The notes: a model not told the origin generated them from the letters alone. DNA of 48,861 bases from an uncultured Eubacteriales bacterium (GCA_934541115.1 CAKTDF010000017.1:1-48861), one strand, 5' to 3'. Positions 8,354 to 17,523 are shown, counted from the first letter of the stretch. Made by a program: numbers and translations.

Positions 8354-9034
8354 TCACAGTCCTTTCGGATAAATATTGGGTTTAAGAGCGGATTTGACAA
8401 ATTTGACTATATTGCGCACGGCAAACTCATCTTTCTGAAAGATATCGTCGCCGGCATAGATCTTATACCGTTCCTCGTAGTAGTCGCAGGCATAGGAAAA
8501 CTGAATGCTCATGAGTAGATTGTCAACAAGATACGCCGCCATGCCCGGGTCAACGTCGGTTCTTATCTCCCCTGCGATCTGACCTTGAATGATTGCTGTT
8601 TTGTATGCATTGGAGGTTATGGTCTCCATACGGGACGCAAGTTTTTTTCCCAATTCAGAATTACGTTCAGTTGTGAATTCATTGTAAAGTTTGATCATGA
8701 CCGTATTGTGCCTTGAAAAGTCAATAGCCGCACGAACCAGCTTTTCAAGCTTGAGAATAACGTCCTCGTCTGTTCCGTTGATTGCGTCAAGTATCTCCTC
8801 GAGCGTTGAAATACCGTATGAAACGCTCGTCAGGAACAGGTCGGTTTTGGTATCAAAGTATTTATACAGCGAGCCGACAGAAACCTGCGCTTTTTTGGCG
8901 ATGGTGTTGATGTTTGCGCTTTCAAAGCCCTTGGTTGCAAATTCTTCAACCGCAACATCAAGAATCTTTTTTCTTTTCTCCTCTGAAATATTTTCAAAGG
9001 TCGATTTATGGTACATGCCTTTTTTTTCCGCCAT
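8354..9034 (-). CDS. TetR/AcrR family transcriptional regulator
   Basis: 226 residues. The N-terminal TetR DNA-binding domain spans about 19-65, with the helix-turn-helix I-N-T-I-A-K-K-A-Q-V-S-V-G-S-L-Y-K-Y-F near 42-60; the C-terminal ligand/dimer domain is divergent. The start has GGAG 12 nt upstream. It is the first gene of a two-gene unit with the FGGY kinase (adjacent or 4-nt overlap), so it probably controls that operon and itself. The short dyad GAGT/ACTC just downstream of its own -10 (9063-9074) is a candidate operator. The inducer is unknown. Confidence 0.9.
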   Translation of the reverse strand: MAEKKGMYHKSTFENISEEKRKKILDVAVEEFATKGFESANINTIAKKAQVSVGSLYKYFDTKTDLFLTSVSYGISTLEEILDAINGTDEDVILKLEKLVRAAIDFSRHNTVMIKLYNEFTTERNSELGKKLASRMETITSNAYKTAIIQGQIAGEIRTDVDPGMAAYLVDNLLMSIQFSYACDYYEERYKIYAGDDIFQKDEFAVRNIVKFVKSALKPNIYPKGL

Positions 9035-9075
9035 AGTTTTTGTCTCTCCTAAATTGTAAAATGAGTAACCACTCT

Positions 9076-9104
9076 ATTTTATCAACAACTGACAAAAAAA
9101 GCAA
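9076..9104 (-). promoter_or_regulatory. Promoter of the TetR-FGGY kinase operon
   Basis: Minus strand TTGCTT (9104-9099), 17-nt spacer, TAAAAT (9081-9076), with the dyad at 9063-9074 across the expected transcription start, where a repressor would block it. Confidence 0.45.
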
Positions 9105-9130
9105 GTAAATTTGATAGATTAGTTTGTATA

Positions 9131-9159
9131 TTGCAATCCAAACGGTTCTGTGATATAAT
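9131..9159 (+). promoter_or_regulatory. Promoter of the zinc-ribbon/DUF805 gene
   Basis: TTGCAA (9131-9136), exactly 17 nt, perfect TATAAT (9154-9159), 29 nt before the start codon. It is divergent from the TetR promoter with the -35 boxes 27 nt apart. Confidence 0.75.
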
Positions 9160-9187
9160 AAACAAAAAAGAAAAAGGAGATGTCAGT

Positions 9188-9895
9188 ATGAACTGTCCTG
9201 TCTGCCAACACCCTGTTGGTCCCAATGAAAAATTCTGTCAGAATTGCGGCACTGCGCTGACCGCAACAAACAATGAGCCGGATTTTTCCCGTCAGCACAC
9301 CGCGAATCAGTCCGAACCGTTCAATTACGGCGCTCAAAATGCCGGATACAACATGAACAGCGGATACGACAACAATGCCGGATATCCCGAACAGCAACCG
9401 TTGTATGACCCGAACGGTCAGTGGAATCCGAATTTCAGCGGCGATCCGTATGCCGGTCTAAGACCTCCGATGAAAGTTTCATTTTCTCAGGCAGTTAAAA
9501 ATTTCTTCTCAAAATACACTGATTTTTCCGGCAGAGCGGTTTTAAGCGAATATTGGTGGATATTCGTTCTCAACATGATTGTAGGCGTTGTTCTCAATAC
9601 TTTGCAGCAGGCATTTCTCGCAATGTATGGCATCACGGTCTCTCTCCAGGAGGACCCGCAGCTTTATATGTCGTCACCCGCTGTAATGATCATAAGTCTG
9701 ATTTCTTTCATCTATTCGCTCGCCACTATTGTTCCGGGTTTTGCTTTGACATTCAGAAGGCTGCATGACACCGGCAAAAGCGGAAAGTATATATTATATG
9801 TCCTCATTCCGCTCGCAGGTCCGATCATTCTTCTCGTTTTCCTCTGCGGCGCAAGCAGCGCAGACAACCAATGGGGTCCCGCACCGCAAGGCTAA
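9188..9895 (+). CDS. Zinc-ribbon DUF805 membrane protein
   Basis: 235 residues. It opens with a treble-clef/zinc ribbon (C3, C6, C17, C20), followed by an Asn/Gly/Tyr/Pro-rich low-complexity linker (about 25-95). The C-terminal DUF805 domain has four hydrophobic helices, the R-R-L-H-D-T-G-K-S-G signature and the closing D-N-Q-W-G-P. The family is an integral membrane protein of unknown function. ATG 9188 was picked because AAGGAG precedes it and the zinc ribbon starts at once. It is a single gene with its own promoter and terminator. It is the second zinc-ribbon membrane protein in this window after the one at 2031-3434. Confidence 0.88.
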   Translation: MNCPVCQHPVGPNEKFCQNCGTALTATNNEPDFSRQHTANQSEPFNYGAQNAGYNMNSGYDNNAGYPEQQPLYDPNGQWNPNFSGDPYAGLRPPMKVSFSQAVKNFFSKYTDFSGRAVLSEYWWIFVLNMIVGVVLNTLQQAFLAMYGITVSLQEDPQLYMSSPAVMIISLISFIYSLATIVPGFALTFRRLHDTGKSGKYILYVLIPLAGPIILLVFLCGASSADNQWGPAPQG

Positions 9896-9913
9896 AGCAA
9901 ACATTAAACCTTT

Positions 9914-9948
9914 TTTCGGCACGGTTTTCTCTGTGCCGAAATTTTTTT
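9914..9948 (+). terminator. Terminator of the DUF805 gene
   Basis: TTTCGGCAC (9914-9922) pairs with GTGCCGAAA (9933-9941), followed by seven T. Confidence 0.85.
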
Positions 9949-9949
9949 A

Positions 9950-9978
9950 TTGACGTTTTTAATAAAATGTTGTATAAT
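9950..9978 (+). promoter_or_regulatory. Promoter of the CNNM/CBS gene
   Basis: TTGACG (9950-9955), 17 nt, TATAAT (9973-9978), starting immediately after the preceding terminator. Confidence 0.75.
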
Positions 9979-10045
9979 CGGCTATCGGTGTATTTGATAT
10001 GCGCCGAAAAATTTTCTTTATTTTTGAAAGGAGTTTCAATCCACA

Positions 10046-11419
10046 ATGGACGACCCGGGAAGTATTATCTTTAAATTATTGCTCCTGTTCGTACTCGTAA
10101 TCATCAACGCCTTTTTTGCAATGAGCGAAATTGCAATCATCTCTCTCAACGACAATGTTGTTGACAAGCAGGCTGAGGACGGCAACAAAAAAGCCAAAAA
10201 GGTCAAAAAATTGACCGAGAACCCCAGCAACTTTCTCTCAACAATTCAGATCGGCGTTACCCTTGCAGGCTTTTTGACCTCGGCTTCAGCTTCAAGCAGC
10301 TTTGCCGATATGCTTTCAAAAAAGCTCGTTTCGCTCGGCACTCCCATTCCGGAGGGCGTTATAAGCGGCATTTCGGTCGTGCTCATCACGCTCATAATGT
10401 CATACTTCTCCCTCGTTTTCGGCGAGCTTGCCCCAAAGAGAATGGCGATGCAAAAGCCGGAAAAAATTGCTTATTCCGTTGTCGGTGTTTTGCTTGTTGT
10501 CAAAACGCTGACCGCTCCGTTCGTCAAAATTCTTTCTGCTTCAACCAATCTTGTTGTCCGTCTCTTCGGCTTTGATCCCAATGCAAATGAAGAGGTTGTC
10601 ACAGAAGAAGAAATCCGCATGATGGTTGACGTTGGACAGGAAAAGGGCGTTATTGAAGATATACAAAAGGAAATGATCGATAACATCTTTGATTTTGATG
10701 ATATCGATGTTTCAGATATCATGACTCACAGAACCGATATGTTCGCCGTTGAGGATACCGACCCGCTTGAAGAGGTTATTTCAATTTCAATTGAGCACGG
10801 ATATTCGCGTATTCCTGTTTTCCATGAAGACCCGGATAACATCATCGGTATAGTATATATCAAGGATCTGCTTAAATATATTTCAACCTCCCTGCCAAAG
10901 AACAAAGGACCCAAGGACGTTATGCGCGAGGCGTATTACGTTCCGTTCAGCAAAAGCTGCGGTGAGTTGTTCAATGAGATGTGCGAAAAGCACGTTCAGA
11001 TGGCAGTTGTTGTTGATGAATACGGCGGAACCGCCGGTATTGTCACAATGGAGGATCTCCTTGAGGCTATTGTCGGCAACATTCAGGACGAATATGACAA
11101 CGAGGATGAAGAAATCGTTGAAGTTTCCGAGAATGTTTTCACAATTGACGGCACAGCGTACATTGAAGAGGTCAACGAGCTTGTCGGCGACGTCATTCCG
11201 GAGGGAGACTATGATACTCTCGGCGGTTTTCTTATCAGTCAGCTTGGCTTTCTTCCCCACAACGGCGACATGAACGAGGTCGTTTTTGAAAACCTTAAGT
11301 TCACCATTCTCAACGTTGAGGACAGACGAATCGGCAAAGTTCGCGTTGAAATCACGCCGCAGGAAAATAGCCTTGAAAGCGACGAAAAAGATCGCGACAA
11401 AGACAAAGACGAGAAGTAA
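10046..11419 (+). CDS. Hemolysin-family CNNM/CBS-domain membrane protein (CorC/HlyC type)
   Basis: 457 residues. N-terminal DUF21/CNNM transmembrane domain (about 1-200, four hydrophobic stretches, with N-A-F-F-A-M-S-E near 22-29). Next come two CBS domains (about 215-345, including D-I-M-T-H-R-T-D and the second-repeat V-V-D-E-Y-G-G-T-A-G-I-V-T), then the C-terminal CorC/HlyC transporter-associated domain ending near 440 and a highly charged Asp/Lys tail. Family members are linked to Mg2+ or other divalent-cation efflux, with nucleotide binding in the CBS pair; older haemolysin names are historical. GGAG lies 12 nt before the ATG, a little long. It is a single-gene unit sharing its terminator with the opposite peptidase gene. 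Confidence 0.93.
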   Translation: MDDPGSIIFKLLLLFVLVIINAFFAMSEIAIISLNDNVVDKQAEDGNKKAKKVKKLTENPSNFLSTIQIGVTLAGFLTSASASSSFADMLSKKLVSLGTPIPEGVISGISVVLITLIMSYFSLVFGELAPKRMAMQKPEKIAYSVVGVLLVVKTLTAPFVKILSASTNLVVRLFGFDPNANEEVVTEEEIRMMVDVGQEKGVIEDIQKEMIDNIFDFDDIDVSDIMTHRTDMFAVEDTDPLEEVISISIEHGYSRIPVFHEDPDNIIGIVYIKDLLKYISTSLPKNKGPKDVMREAYYVPFSKSCGELFNEMCEKHVQMAVVVDEYGGTAGIVTMEDLLEAIVGNIQDEYDNEDEEIVEVSENVFTIDGTAYIEEVNELVGDVIPEGDYDTLGGFLISQLGFLPHNGDMNEVVFENLKFTILNVEDRRIGKVRVEITPQENSLESDEKDRDKDKDEK

Positions 11420-11431
11420 AATCAAATATTC

Positions 11432-11473
11432 ACGGCGCACCGAAACAGCCATTCGGTGCGCCGTAACTTTTTA
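11432..11473. terminator. Bidirectional terminator (CNNM gene / pepT)
   Basis: 13-bp perfect stem (11432-11444 with 11452-11464) and T-rich DNA on the right side; pepT ends at 11471 from the other side. Confidence 0.85.
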
Positions 11474-12643
11474 TTGTTCAGCCGAAACTATATTAACCAA
11501 AACCTCGCTCATTTTTGAAAAAGCCTCCGTCGGAACAGCCTCATAGATACTGTGAAAATTCATTCCGCCGGTTGAAAGATTCGGACACGGAAGACCGTCA
11601 AACGAAAGTCTTGCCCCGTCCGTTCCTCCGCGGATAGGCACGGTGTACGGCTCAACGTCGGCAAGACGCATCGCATTTTGAGCACGCTCAACAATATCCA
11701 TGTGTTTTTCGATTATTTCGCGCATGTTGTAATAACTGTCTCTGACCGAAAGCTCAAACGTGCCTTCTCCGTATTTTTTATTCAAAAAGTCCGTTACCGC
11801 AGAAACAAAGGCTTTTCTTTTTTCAAAGGTTTCTCTGTCATGGTCACGAATAATCATACGGAGCGTTGCTGAGGTCTCGTCACCGTTCATGCCGGCAACG
11901 TGGAAAAAGCCCTCCCTGCCCTCGGTATGAGCAGGGGTCTGCTCGGCAGGCAGCATTGAAATGAACTCATTGAGCATCAGCACGGCGTTTTTCATTTTGT
12001 TTTTTGCCGAGCCCGGGTGAGTGTTGATTCCGTGTACCGTCAGAACGGCTCCTGCCGCGTTGAAATTTTCATATTCAATTCCGCCAAGCTCTCCACCGTC
12101 AACGGTATAAGCAAAGTCGGCTCCGAGTCTTTCAAGGTCAAGCCTGTCGGCACCTCTGCCGATTTCTTCGTCCGGAGTGAAACAAATGCAGATTTTTCCG
12201 TGCTTTATGCCGCCGTTGATAATGTCCTCGCAGGCAGAAATGATCTCGGCAATGCCTGCCTTGTCATCGGCACCGAGGAGCGTGGTTCTGTCTGTAACAA
12301 CAAGTTCCTTGCCAATATAGCAGCTGTCAACCATCGGTGCATTGGTTCCGTCAAAGGTGATGATCTGCGGCTTTACATTTTTTCCGCTCACATCCGGCGA
12401 AGTGTCCATATGAGAAATAAGACCGATAGCCGGCAATTTCTCGCAGCCGGCAGTTGCCGGAATGTGACCGTAAACATAGCAAAGCTCATCTCTCGCCGCG
12501 TCGGAAACCCCAATGTTTTTAAGCTCCTCACCCAAGAAATCTGCCAGCGCAAACTGACCGGGTGTTGACGGACAGCTTTCGCTTTCTTCGTCCGAGGTGG
12601 TTTCATATGTTACATACTTTAAAAATCTTTCCAAAGCTTTCAT
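11471..12643 (-). CDS. pepT: Peptidase T (tripeptide aminopeptidase, M20B)
   Basis: 390 residues, slightly shorter than the usual 405-410. It removes the N-terminal residue of tripeptides in the cytoplasm with two zinc ions. Visible metal/catalytic segments: I-S-H-M-D-T-S-P-D-V, L-L-G-A-D-D-K-A-G, the catalytic T-P-D-E-E-I-G with the following D-G-G-E-L-G-G, and a C-terminal His in G-G-M-N-F-H-S. H-P-G-S-A-K-N-K-M of the dimerisation domain is also present. ATG 12643 is chosen (AGGAG upstream); the open frame further left has no ribosome site. It lies downstream of the histidine kinase gene but is separated from it by a terminator. Confidence 0.95.
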   Translation of the reverse strand: MKALERFLKYVTYETTSDEESESCPSTPGQFALADFLGEELKNIGVSDAARDELCYVYGHIPATAGCEKLPAIGLISHMDTSPDVSGKNVKPQIITFDGTNAPMVDSCYIGKELVVTDRTTLLGADDKAGIAEIISACEDIINGGIKHGKICICFTPDEEIGRGADRLDLERLGADFAYTVDGGELGGIEYENFNAAGAVLTVHGINTHPGSAKNKMKNAVLMLNEFISMLPAEQTPAHTEGREGFFHVAGMNGDETSATLRMIIRDHDRETFEKRKAFVSAVTDFLNKKYGEGTFELSVRDSYYNMREIIEKHMDIVERAQNAMRLADVEPYTVPIRGGTDGARLSFDGLPCPNLSTGGMNFHSIYEAVPTEAFSKMSEVLVNIVSAEQ

Positions 12644-12663
12644 AATTTTTGTTCTCCTGCCAC

Positions 12664-12703
12664 AAAAAAGTCGGGACTGTTCCGGAAACACCCGAAACAG
12701 CCC
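12664..12703 (-). terminator. Terminator of the two-component operon
   Basis: Read leftward, a 12-bp stem with two G-T pairs (12703-12692 with 12685-12673) is followed by six T at 12669-12664. It separates the sensor kinase from pepT. Confidence 0.8.
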
Positions 12704-12746
12704 CTATATGATATCACAGTTTTGAGCCTTTGGCAACACTGAAAGA

Positions 12747-15503
12747 TCAGTCTGCGTTTCTGAAAGTTACAGTTGCACAAAACAGATCGCCGATTATTGA
12801 AAGTTCAAGCTTTCCGCCCTGAAGAGCGCAAAGATTATCTGCAATTGAAAGACCGAGCCCGTTCCCCTCGCCGCTTCTCGCCTCGTCTCCGCGAACAAAA
12901 CGCGCTTTCAGCTCCTCGGGAGAAATGTTCAGCTTTTTCTCGGAAACATTCTTTAGCTTTATTTCTGCGCCGCCCGGCACAGCCGAAAGAGTCATATATA
13001 CCCTCGTGTTTGCCATGGCGTACTTTTTGATGTTGCACATGAGGTTGTCAAGAACACGGTAGCAAAGCTTTCCGTCTGCAAGCACAAACAGCTCTTTTTC
13101 CGTTCCCTCAACAACAAGCTCAAGACCCCTTGAAGAAAATTCGTCCTCATATTCACCGGCAAGCTGCTTTGAAAGCTCGGTCAAACTGACTCTGACAAGC
13201 TCAACCTTGATTGCGCCGGAGGATGCCTTTGACGCTTCAACAAGATCTTCAATGAGTTTTTTGAGCCGTACGCTCTTTTCATTCAAAACAGCGATATAGC
13301 TTTTTGCGGTCTCGTCTTCTATATTGCAGCGTGAAAGCAGATCGGAATAGTTGATTATCGAGGTCAACGGAGTTTTGAGGTCATGAGAGACGTTTGTAAT
13401 AAGCTCCGCTTTCATTTTCTCCTCTTTGACCGCATTTTCAACCGCTGCTTTCAGACCCTCGCCGAGATGTATCGCGTCAACCGCCGCTGACTTGACCGCT
13501 TTCGGCAGTTTTTGCACATCAATTTTTATATCAGTATTGCCCTTGCGCATTTCTTCAAGCGATGAGAAAACCTTTCTCGCGCTAAAGGCGTAATATACGG
13601 CATAGCCGATAGCGCACATGTCATAAACAGCAAGCAGCAAGCCAAAAACGAGCGCACCGAAGCTTCCGTCACCGTATGAGAATACACACGGCACACCGAC
13701 AAGCACGTTCGGCAGAAGAACAAGCAGCAGAACCTTTTTCAAAACATCGTTGAAAATATCTTTATAAACGACTGGCTGATTTTTGAGAGCCTCGCGCCTT
13801 GCTTCGGCAAGCTTTTTGAGCCTTTTGAAAAGCCAAACGGCAAAGAAATTATTCATGATGCTGCGGTTTCTGATGTGCCGCGCGATGTAGCAGAGCCAGT
13901 CAAGGAAGAAAGCGCAAACGCACACCGCAGAAAGGGCAAACAACGCAGTCACAAACCACGGAGCCGAGCTTCCTTCGGATTCCTGAACCGAAAATCTGAT
14001 GTCAAGCAAATAGAACGCCGAGGCAACAGCTAAATATATAAGCAAACCGTTGATTGCTGTTCTCAAAAGCGTGAATATCTTATCGGCCGGGAGCATTTTG
14101 ATTTTTTCGCCTTCGGGCGTTTTTCCGGCAACGGCAGCGAGATAAACCGCAAGAATAAGGAACATAACAAGGGACACCGCACAACGGATAAGCTCGGCGC
14201 GAACCGCCTTCTGTTCGGCAAGCGATGCAATGAGAGCACTTTCAAACGGCTCTTGTGAAGAAACCGTGTATTCAAACTCCTCATCGCTAAAATATGCATC
14301 CGTTGTAACTATCAGCTTATAGTCACTGAGGAACGGCATATAGCCTTCCGTAAAGGTTCGACAGGTTCGCGAAATGTTTTCGGCCACCCTGCTGCCTTCA
14401 GCAATATTCCGGCCGCAGCTTAGCTGTCCGCTGTAATATGAAAAACCGAGCGGTGCGTTGTTCGACTCGGTTTCGGCTTTTGCAAGCGTCAATTCGTCGT
14501 TTTCCTCGCTTTGAAAGCTTGAAAAAACAATTTCGTCCGTTTCGGCGTCCGCAATAGTTATAGCTGCATGAGAGAACTTTGCAAACTCGTTTTTATAATA
14601 CCATGCTTTTTCTTTGAAAGCGGCGTAGTTTTTGACCGTATCGCCGAGAAAGCTTTCCGCTGCCTGCGCGCTCAGCTTGGCTTTGTCAATAGTGAATTCG
14701 TAATAGCCGTCATAAGTCTTTTTATCCGCAGTGTTGCGCAGCGAGCAGATTTCAACAATGGCGCTCGGATCCTTCGCTTTTTTCTTTATGCTTTCCGGTA
14801 CTGCGTTTTGAGAGTGAAAATTTTCGTCATCATAGTATTCGGTATGCTGCGCAGCGGTCACGCTTTCCTCGATGCTTGTCTTAGTGCCCGACGAGTTGTT
14901 CGGCGCGGCCGTTGACGGAAACGTAGTCTCTGAAAAACCGTCATCGGTGTCATAGTAATAATCGTAATAGCTGTCATAATAGCGTCCGTTTTTGTCTGTG
15001 ACATAATCATCTCCGCCACTGCTTTGGCAGAGTGTTGCGCCGTCTTCAATGTAACATTCATGGCCGCCGAGCCTTTTGAGGGTGATTTCGCCGTTTTCAA
15101 GGGCAGACAGAAGCTCACCGAACTCAATTCCTCCGCTTAAAGAGGAGAAGCTTTTTTGAAGCGCGGCCTGCGCAGTCTTTTCCGAGACGCTGCCCTGCAC
15201 TGCGGCAAGCTTTTTATAGTTTTCATAGTCCTTTTCGCTGCCGTTTTTGAAAACAAGCTTGGTTTTCAAGGCTGCTGCAAGATACTTTGAAAGTGCACCT
15301 CTGAAATAATAGCCTTCTGTAACCTTATAACCGTTACCGGTAAGATAACTTTCGAGAATGTCTGCCGTTTCCCCTCTTTGAACGGCTTTTGCGTAAAGGC
15401 TCACACCCGACAGGGCGCTCAGTGCAAAAAACACGAGCGCAAGAACGAAAGCTGCCGCCTTTGTAATTGTTGACCTACTGAATTTTTTCCATCTTGTAGC
15501 CAA
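12747..15503 (-). CDS. Sensor histidine kinase with large extracytoplasmic domain
   Basis: 918 residues, unusually long. A first membrane helix (about 15-40) is followed by roughly 450 residues outside the membrane containing Tyr/Asp-rich low-complexity sequence and no domain I recognise. A bundle of about five to six helices (roughly 480-650) comes next. The cytoplasmic end has a HAMP-like segment, the phospho-acceptor box S-H-D-L-K-T-P-L-T-S with H707, and a HATPase domain with G-N-G-L-G-L-S. The normal N box is weak: D-N-L-M-C-N-I-K-K-Y-A. It should phosphorylate the response regulator encoded just upstream. The start is TTG 15503: GGTGG lies about 9 nt upstream, and the gene then overlaps the regulator by 29 nt, a coupling arrangement. 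The signal sensed is unknown. Confidence 0.9.
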   Translation of the reverse strand: MATRWKKFSRSTITKAAAFVLALVFFALSALSGVSLYAKAVQRGETADILESYLTGNGYKVTEGYYFRGALSKYLAAALKTKLVFKNGSEKDYENYKKLAAVQGSVSEKTAQAALQKSFSSLSGGIEFGELLSALENGEITLKRLGGHECYIEDGATLCQSSGGDDYVTDKNGRYYDSYYDYYYDTDDGFSETTFPSTAAPNNSSGTKTSIEESVTAAQHTEYYDDENFHSQNAVPESIKKKAKDPSAIVEICSLRNTADKKTYDGYYEFTIDKAKLSAQAAESFLGDTVKNYAAFKEKAWYYKNEFAKFSHAAITIADAETDEIVFSSFQSEENDELTLAKAETESNNAPLGFSYYSGQLSCGRNIAEGSRVAENISRTCRTFTEGYMPFLSDYKLIVTTDAYFSDEEFEYTVSSQEPFESALIASLAEQKAVRAELIRCAVSLVMFLILAVYLAAVAGKTPEGEKIKMLPADKIFTLLRTAINGLLIYLAVASAFYLLDIRFSVQESEGSSAPWFVTALFALSAVCVCAFFLDWLCYIARHIRNRSIMNNFFAVWLFKRLKKLAEARREALKNQPVVYKDIFNDVLKKVLLLVLLPNVLVGVPCVFSYGDGSFGALVFGLLLAVYDMCAIGYAVYYAFSARKVFSSLEEMRKGNTDIKIDVQKLPKAVKSAAVDAIHLGEGLKAAVENAVKEEKMKAELITNVSHDLKTPLTSIINYSDLLSRCNIEDETAKSYIAVLNEKSVRLKKLIEDLVEASKASSGAIKVELVRVSLTELSKQLAGEYEDEFSSRGLELVVEGTEKELFVLADGKLCYRVLDNLMCNIKKYAMANTRVYMTLSAVPGGAEIKLKNVSEKKLNISPEELKARFVRGDEARSGEGNGLGLSIADNLCALQGGKLELSIIGDLFCATVTFRNAD

Positions 15504-16167
15504 TGCCCCACACCACCTTAATATATTTGGGATTCTTTGAGTCGATTTCAATTTTTTCACGTATTCGTCTGATGTGTACCGTAACGGTTTTTTCTGAGGA
15601 AAAGGCGTTTTCGTTCCACACGTTTTCATAAATCTGATTTGAAGAAAGCGTTCTGCCAAGGTTTTCCATGAGATACTTCACAATTTTATACTCCGTCGCA
15701 GTCAGTCTGACCGGTTCGCCGTCAACGGTGACCTCATGAGCCTTTGTGTCGATTGAAAGTCCTCCCGTGGTTATCACACTGTCCTTTTGTGCAATACTGC
15801 CAAGTGTGACAAAACGGCGAATTTGCGATTTGACCCTCGCGAGCAGCTCAAGCGGACTGAACGGTTTTGTTACATAATCGTCAGCACCGAACCCGAGACC
15901 GGCAATCTTATCGGTATCCTCGCTTTTGGCAGAGAGAAAGATCACAGGAACATTGCTCTTTTCACGTATTTTCAACGTTGCCGTAATGCCGTCCATGACA
16001 GGCATCATGATATCCATAACAACGCAGTGAATCTCATTTTGTGATAACACATCAAGAGCTTCCTTTCCGTTGAAAGCAGAAAAAACACGGTAGCCCTCCG
16101 CTTTGAGATAGATTGCCGTTGAGTCAACTATTGCCTTGTCGTCATCACAAACCAGAACGTTATACAT
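15475..16167 (-). CDS. OmpR/PhoB-family response regulator
   Basis: 230 residues. Receiver domain: acidic pocket D8-D9-D10, phospho-acceptor D52 in V-M-D-I-M-M-P, and conserved Lys about 101 in V-T-K-P-F-S. C-terminal winged helix: L-T-A-T-E-Y-K-I near 153 and V-H-I-R-R-I-R-E-K recognition helix, ending with V-W-G-I-G-Y-K. GGAGGT precedes the ATG at ideal spacing. It is the first gene of the operon with the kinase and is probably autoregulatory. Promoter placement upstream is unclear: a TATAAT-like -10 exists near 16255 but without a good -35. Confidence 0.95.
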   Translation of the reverse strand: MYNVLVCDDDKAIVDSTAIYLKAEGYRVFSAFNGKEALDVLSQNEIHCVVMDIMMPVMDGITATLKIREKSNVPVIFLSAKSEDTDKIAGLGFGADDYVTKPFSPLELLARVKSQIRRFVTLGSIAQKDSVITTGGLSIDTKAHEVTVDGEPVRLTATEYKIVKYLMENLGRTLSSNQIYENVWNENAFSSEKTVTVHIRRIREKIEIDSKNPKYIKVVWGIGYKMEKIQ

Positions 16168-16270
16168 CAGAATACCTCCGAAAAATCGACTGAGCCTTTT
16201 TTCAAACTCACCTACATAATAGAATGCAAAAATTAAGAGTCGTGCTCCATAATTATAACAAATGTATTAC

Positions 16271-16305
16271 AAAAAGAAAAGGCTGCCGCGAAAAACGCAG
16301 CAGCC
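16271..16305 (-). terminator. Terminator of the 16325-17242 gene
   Basis: A 9-10 bp GC-rich stem with one mismatch (16305-16296 with 16289-16281), followed leftward by TTTTCTTTTT. Confidence 0.8.
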
Positions 16306-16324
16306 GCATAGATTTTTTCAGAGC

Positions 16325-17242
16325 TTAATAAGCGATCGTGTAATCATCGATGAAGGTCATACCAACGGCAGCGTCAAGTGTAACAAGAACCTTGGCGGTG
16401 ACGCTAAGAACCATCGGAAGAGTATATCTTGCCCATGTCATATTACCGGTCGCCTTGTCAATTTTGCACTCTATCTGTGCATTATAAAGTCTGCAACTGA
16501 AAGACTGAACCACGGGAGCATTACCCTTAACGTCGGATTCCTTGATGAGAGTGAACGCATTCGCGCAGCCTGAGCCTACGGGATCCGTGCATTCGTTAAA
16601 CTTGAGAACGATGTTGTAGCTTGTTCCGTCATCGGTGCAGGTTGCGTCTGCAAGGTCTGCCTCAGTGGTATTGCTTACAAAGCTTTCGCCCGCAACAGGA
16701 TAGTTTGCGGTGATATCTGCGCCTGACCATTCAACGGGTGTTTCGTTCTTCTTGAGGAAAGTGCTGATGAGCGGCTTACCAATAGCTTGAAGAGCTGAAG
16801 GAAGAACGGTCTTGTCCTCGTTGTGCTGATAGTCCTGGTAGTTTCTCGTAACCTTGGACGCGCTCGTTTTGATCTTGTTTGCACTCTCGTTGAAAAGCTT
16901 GACGATGTCAGCCTTGCTCTTGCGCTCGCCGGTTGAGCTCTGGTCTGCCGGGGCGGCAGTGGTCGAATCACCTGCGCTTGCAGAAGCGGCGGTAGTCTGC
17001 TCGCCTGCGGGGGCGGCGGTAGTCTGCTCCTGAGCTGTCGGCGCCTGGGTTGTAGGTGCCTGAGTCTGAGCCTGAGTACGAGCCGCAGTTGTTGAAGAAT
17101 CGGTGGTTATCTGAGTCTTTTTTGAAAAGAGTCCGCCGAGGAAGTTTCCGCTGCCAAAAAGGAGAATGATAACAAGTGCAATTACCAGACCCTTTTTGAT
17201 TTCGGGGTCAAACGGAGTTCCGGGAGTTTTATTCTTAGCCAT
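16325..17242 (-). CDS. Membrane-anchored protein of unknown function with Thr/Gln/Ala-rich linker
   Basis: 305 residues. A short basic N-terminus leads into one hydrophobic helix (about 18-40). It is followed by a low-complexity Thr/Gln/Ala/Pro linker (about 42-108) and an extracytoplasmic domain of about 195 residues (about 110-305) that I do not recognise. That domain has cysteines at several points (S-G-C-A-N, F-S-C-R-L, I-E-C-K-I), and its final strands (M-V-L-S-V-T-A-K-V-L-V-T) look beta-rich. There is no lipobox or sortase motif, so it is probably a type II anchored surface protein. AAAGGA precedes the ATG. It is a single gene with its own promoter and terminator. Its architecture resembles the other helix plus Thr-linker proteins near the left end, which suggests a common surface style in this genome. 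Confidence 0.75.
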   Translation of the reverse strand: MAKNKTPGTPFDPEIKKGLVIALVIILLFGSGNFLGGLFSKKTQITTDSSTTAARTQAQTQAPTTQAPTAQEQTTAAPAGEQTTAASASAGDSTTAAPADQSSTGERKSKADIVKLFNESANKIKTSASKVTRNYQDYQHNEDKTVLPSALQAIGKPLISTFLKKNETPVEWSGADITANYPVAGESFVSNTTEADLADATCTDDGTSYNIVLKFNECTDPVGSGCANAFTLIKESDVKGNAPVVQSFSCRLYNAQIECKIDKATGNMTWARYTLPMVLSVTAKVLVTLDAAVGMTFIDDYTIAY

Positions 17243-17298
17243 ATCACTTTTTCCTTTCTCTTCCGGCGCAAAGCCGTGGTTATATATGATACGAGGCT

Positions 17299-17327
17299 AT
17301 TATATTATATTTGTGCTCATTGTGCAA
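17299..17327 (-). promoter_or_regulatory. Promoter of the 16325-17242 gene
   Basis: Minus strand TTGCAC (17327-17322), 17 nt, TATAAT (17304-17299). Confidence 0.7.
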
Positions 17328-17433
17328 GAGATAAAACAAAAAATATTATGAATATTTAGACAGCCCATAGGCAGCTGAGTGCTTTAACACGCCGCCGGGA
17401 TTTGCGCCTATCGGCTGTTTTGGAACAAAAAGC

Positions 17434-17503
17434 AAAAACCTCCGCTTTACGGCAGCTCGGCAGCAGCAGCTTTACCGAACCACACGTGGAGCCGGAGATT
17501 TTT
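17434..17503 (-). terminator. Terminator of thiT
   Basis: Read leftward, AAAAATCTCCG (17503-17493) pairs with CGGAGGTTTTT (17444-17434) with one mismatch, enclosing further complementary GC-rich sequence, and ends in a T-rich run. Confidence 0.6.
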
Positions 17504-17523
17504 GTAAGCTTTATGTTGCGGTT

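Noticed and set aside
12017..12568. 183-codon frame opposite pepT
   Set aside because: Antisense to well-conserved peptidase motifs; composition is that of a shadow frame.
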